The notes below the pieces were generated by a model that saw only the letters and a list, made by a program, of their open reading frames with translations, did no database searches and had not been told where the DNA came from. DNA of 64,000 nt from Neoalteromonas arenosi (GTDB lineage: Bacteria; Pseudomonadota; Gammaproteobacteria; Enterobacterales; Alteromonadaceae). Positions 61,360-64,000 of this stretch are shown here, piece by piece (the stretch's first letter is position 1; every line of letters begins with the position of its first letter). The position numbers and the translations under genes were made by a program. The stretch spans positions 244,675-308,674 of the forward strand of contig NZ_JAUCBP010000007.1 of the NCBI RefSeq assembly GCF_030362855.1. The letters are read 5' to 3'.

Positions 61360-62211
61360 CTAATTGGTCTGCTCATAACCGCGCGCAGTCATGATCTTGT
61401 CAACTTGAGCCTGAAGCGGTGGATAAATCGCATCTAAGGTCTGGTCGCCGTAATCGAAGTAGATTCTGTGTTCACCTGGTGCTGGAAAATCGTTTTTTAA
61501 GTAGTGCATAAACTCCGCGGTAATAGGATTTTCCTGAGACGTGGAGCCTCCCACCCAATGCGTTGATACACAAGCTGCGGCGCCAAAAACGTTTGGATAT
61601 TCAGCCAGCGCATACATCGAGATCAATCCGCCCATACTTGACCCCATGATAAATGTATTGTGCTTGTCAGTGTGCACCGAATAGTGAGTATCGATATACG
61701 GTTTTAACTCTTCAACGATAAAGCGCAAATATTTATCGGACTCGATAATAGTACTGTAATCAGCGATGGGTTCGTTTGTCAGTGGCGTAAACAGTTTGAC
61801 TTTCTGTTCTGCTGACAATCGCATGTAAGGCTTTTGTGGCAGATATTCTAAATAACGACGTTGGTCACCACCATTATCGATACCAACAACAATGAAGGGC
61901 CTAGTTTGTTGTTCGGCTTGGAGCTTGCCTGCCACTTCGTCTACACGCCATTCTTGGTTATTCCAGGTCGTTGTAGCGTCAAAAAGCATTTGCCCATCGT
62001 GCATGTAAATGACGCTGTATTTTGTTTCGCTGTTGTAGTTGTCGGGTCGCCATACTTGGATCCTGCGGCTGGGAATAAATGCCGACTCGAATGATCCAAT
62101 AGTATCCAGCTGACCGCTACTGACTTGGTTTAACGGTCTGTCGATGTCGGCATGACTGAGTAGGGAGAACAGCATTGTAACCAATGCAAAAAAAGGGAGC
62201 CCGCGACGCAT
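61360..62211 (-). CDS. Exported alpha/beta-hydrolase (esterase, Fes/IroE-like)
   Basis: The 283-residue protein has a signal peptide (cleavage near SHA-D) and the esterase family plan: RRIQVWRPDNYN, YMHDGQMLFD, IVVGIDNGG and the nucleophile elbow MGSSMGGLISMYAL (Ser about 193). Related enzymes hydrolyse siderophore esters, acyl sugars or other esters in the periplasm. Asp and His of the triad are likely YGDQTLD and a His near the end. Substrate unknown; no siderophore genes adjoin it. Confidence 0.8.
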   Translation of the reverse strand: MRRGLPFFALVTMLFSLLSHADIDRPLNQVSSGQLDTIGSFESAFIPSRRIQVWRPDNYNSETKYSVIYMHDGQMLFDATTTWNNQEWRVDEVAGKLQAEQQTRPFIVVGIDNGGDQRRYLEYLPQKPYMRLSAEQKVKLFTPLTNEPIADYSTIIESDKYLRFIVEELKPYIDTHYSVHTDKHNTFIMGSSMGGLISMYALAEYPNVFGAAACVSTHWVGGSTSQENPITAEFMHYLKNDFPAPGEHRIYFDYGDQTLDAIYPPLQAQVDKIMTARGYEQTN

Positions 62212-62268
62212 AAATTGTCCATAACTATTGTGATGTTCTGGATCTAGCCTAGCAGATCTATGCGCGTT

Positions 62269-63633
62269 TTAAATGACTCGTGAAAAGCGCTGATGATTTT
62301 TACTCAAGCCCATATAGGCATCAAACAGCATCGCAATGGTACGCACCAGCAGTCGCGCGTGAGGAACAACATAAATATTATCTTGGTCGACAGTAACCAG
62401 TTGGTCATCAATAAAAGGCTGCAGGGCAATGAGCTCATCGGCAAAGTACTCGTCAAAGGCAATTTCATAGTCGCGCTCTAATTGGCGTTTATCAATGTGT
62501 AAATTACACATAAGTGCCATGATTGCGGCGCGACGAATGGCGTCGTCATTGTTAATGCCTACACCTTTCTGCACGGTGGTTATGTGCTGATCTATACGCG
62601 AGTAATATTCATTCAAAGTTTTTACGTTTTGAAGGTACCAGTCACCAATGAAACTGATTGATGAAACGCCCAGACCCAGCATGTCGAGATCTTTATGGGT
62701 GGTATATCCTTGAAAATTACGGTGCAATTTTCCTTGTTGTTGGGCTATAGCTAAGTCGTCTTCAGGCTTGGCAAAATGGTCCATGCCAATCATCGTGTAG
62801 CCACTGTCGCACAAGCGTTCAATTGCGGTGCGCATCAAGCTAAATTTTTGCTTGGGACTGGGCAACCAGGCATCTTTTATTTTTCGTTGTGCGGCAAATC
62901 GAGCCGGTAAGTGCGCATAGCTAAACAGTGAAATGCGTTCCGGATCCATTGTGATTACTGCATCGATAGTCGCATTAAAGCTGTCGGTAGTTTGATGGGG
63001 CAAACCATAAATAAGATCCAAGTTGACTGAAGTGAAACCAATGGTTTTGGCATGGGCGACTAAAGCCTCGACGTGCTCAGTCGATTGCACACGGTTAATG
63101 GCTTGTTGTACATCTTCATTGATATCCTGAACACCAATACTTAAGCGGGTGAAGCCGATATCTCGCAAATTCGAGAGGTAATGAATATCGATTCTACGTG
63201 GGTCAACTTCGATGCTGATTTCGCAGTCGTCAGCTATGGTATACGCTTCGCGCAACAGCTCTATCAATAGCGTCATTTGCCGTTCGGATAAGAAACTCGG
63301 TGTACCGCCACCCAAGTGTAATTGCTTCACCACATGATGACGAAATGAGTGTTGATTAAGCGCTATTTCTTTTTCCAAGTACTCTAAATAGCGATCGGCT
63401 TTCTCCGGATGGCGGGTGACGACTTTATTACAGCCACAGTAGTAGCAAAGGCTGTGGCAGAAAGGAATGTGTACGTATAGGGAAAGACCTTCGCCTGCAC
63501 TGGTTAGCGCCGCGTGATGCAATGGTGCGTCTGGCAATTCCTCATGAAATTCCAAAGCAGTAGGGTACGACGTATAACGAGGTCCCGACGTATTGTATTT
63601 ATTAAGCAGATCAGTATCGAATAATTGGGTCAT
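62269..63633 (-). CDS. hemN: Oxygen-independent coproporphyrinogen III oxidase
   Basis: It makes protoporphyrinogen IX from coproporphyrinogen III without oxygen, in haem synthesis. A radical SAM enzyme: HIPFCHSLCYYCGC holds C-x3-C-x2-C (about 62-72). About 454 residues, near E. coli HemN (457). Start is ATG 63633, giving MTQLFDTDLLNKYNTSGPRY, parallel to the E. coli start. The longer frame to 63705 lacks support. An FNR-like box lies 59-72 bases upstream (63692-63705), fitting induction at low oxygen. Confidence 0.95.
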   Translation of the reverse strand: MTQLFDTDLLNKYNTSGPRYTSYPTALEFHEELPDAPLHHAALTSAGEGLSLYVHIPFCHSLCYYCGCNKVVTRHPEKADRYLEYLEKEIALNQHSFRHHVVKQLHLGGGTPSFLSERQMTLLIELLREAYTIADDCEISIEVDPRRIDIHYLSNLRDIGFTRLSIGVQDINEDVQQAINRVQSTEHVEALVAHAKTIGFTSVNLDLIYGLPHQTTDSFNATIDAVITMDPERISLFSYAHLPARFAAQRKIKDAWLPSPKQKFSLMRTAIERLCDSGYTMIGMDHFAKPEDDLAIAQQQGKLHRNFQGYTTHKDLDMLGLGVSSISFIGDWYLQNVKTLNEYYSRIDQHITTVQKGVGINNDDAIRRAAIMALMCNLHIDKRQLERDYEIAFDEYFADELIALQPFIDDQLVTVDQDNIYVVPHARLLVRTIAMLFDAYMGLSKNHQRFSRVI

Positions 63634-63691
63634 TGCAAATTGGAATAGTGGACTCTGCAGCGCAGTGTACGCGGGTATTGATATTGGTTTA

Positions 63692-63705
63692 TTGATCTCA
63701 ACCAA
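63692..63705 (-). promoter_or_regulatory. FNR/Anr-like box before hemN
   Basis: TTGATCTCAACCAA matches TTGAT-N4-ATCAA at 9 of 10 defined bases. It overlaps a perfect 8-base dyad (TATTGGTT with AACCAATA, 63682-63707). FNR sites of this kind activate hemN in related bacteria. Confidence 0.5.
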
Positions 63706-63821
63706 TAAAGTGATACATCAAAAGTATTCGTATTGATAATGTAAACCTATTAGTAGAATCAATTACACTTATAGTTCACTTATTTTTAACATCTCACTAT
63801 TGCAAACTTATTTGAGTACTT

Positions 63822-64000
63822 ATGGCTGAGATACTTTTGGTGAGACATGGTCAGGCTTCGTTTGGTAAAGCGGATTACGACAAACTGAGTGATTTGGGCA
63901 TTCAGCAGTCACAATGGCTCGGCGAGTTTTGGCGTTCAATTGATTTTTCATTTGATGCGATCTGGCGTGGAGACATGTTACGCCATCGCGAAACCGCTGA
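63822..64000 (+). CDS. Histidine phosphatase family protein, 5' part only
   Basis: A frame beginning MAEILLVRHGQASFG runs off the right end of the window. RHG with upstream hydrophobic strand is the catalytic motif of the phosphoglycerate-mutase/histidine phosphatase superfamily (phospho-His at the R-H-G His). The visible 59 residues also have the HRETA segment at the end. Small SixA/CobC/GpmB-like or TIGAR-like proteins are possible. It is divergent from hemN. Confidence 0.85.
   Translation, partial: MAEILLVRHGQASFGKADYDKLSDLGIQQSQWLGEFWRSIDFSFDAIWRGDMLRHRETA

Noticed and set aside
1..64000. tRNA/rRNA genes, CRISPR arrays, transposons, prophage and attachment sites
   Set aside because: None of the usual sequence signs was found by reading both strands; a tool scan could still find a tRNA I missed.

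Overview
Organism. The window looks like chromosomal DNA of a marine gammaproteobacterium, most likely an Alteromonadales relative. The reasons are the RecC-RecB-RecD order, an S46 dipeptidyl-peptidase beside a TonB-dependent receptor, a DUF2750 protein, Enterobacteria-like Cca, Dut and HemN, and moderate GC. This placement is inference from gene content only. I saw no rRNA, tRNA, CRISPR array, transposase or phage gene. Both ends cut genes: a CX5R phosphatase on the left and a histidine phosphatase on the right. Layout. 1-2134: phosphatase fragment, a small secreted protein, and cca, which ends in a perfect inverted repeat shared with the convergent next operon. 2169-10146: eight closely packed minus-strand genes with no full match to a system I know. 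They encode a two-TM protein, a TM/coiled-coil/TPR protein, a kinase-like/TerB-like protein, two exported proteins, an ABC-2 permease, an ATPase with two FHA-like domains, and a membrane/zinc-ribbon-like/TerB protein. This is the best candidate for an undescribed system. 10540-14734: RND efflux pair. 14831-19372: moeA, a NasS-like nitrate sensor and an alginate-export-type porin. Two similarly built control regions lie before nasS and before the porin: NtrC-like site, sigma54-like promoter, hexaloop hairpin, terminator. 19580-23108: a small gene under tandem LexA-like boxes, then a degenerate 5'-nucleotidase overlapping a membrane diguanylate cyclase gene. 23312-26850: two-subunit molybdenum hydroxylase with a convergent LysR regulator. 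26961-32694: BON protein, DUF2750 protein, S46 peptidase, TonB-dependent receptor. 32823-36212: tiny membrane ORF, an RNase J-like metallo-beta-lactamase protein that seems to lack a standard start codon, and an acyl-CoA synthetase. 36475-39011: two paralogous half-size PstS-like proteins flanking a porin, then a Cys-rich secreted protein. 39055-48853: dut, a terminator-ended gap, and overlapping recC-recB-recD. 48799-56540: an AstE-like and GCS2-like pair, a large HExxH metalloprotease, a second AstE-like protein and a di-haem peroxidase lipoprotein. 56648-60876: moaB-moaC-moaD-moaE-modA-modB-modC. 60900-64000: MmcQ/YjbR protein, esterase, hemN with an FNR-like box, and the partial phosphatase. 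How the genes work together. Molybdenum is the recurring theme. ModABC imports molybdate, MoaB/C/D/E and MoeA build and load the cofactor, and the hydroxylase at 23312-25948 uses it. The nitrate-sensing genes beside moeA fit, since assimilatory nitrate reductase is also a molybdoenzyme, but no nitrate reductase is in the window. RecBCD, Dut and the LexA-box gene concern DNA maintenance but are not one operon. All functional statements come from motif reading without database searches.
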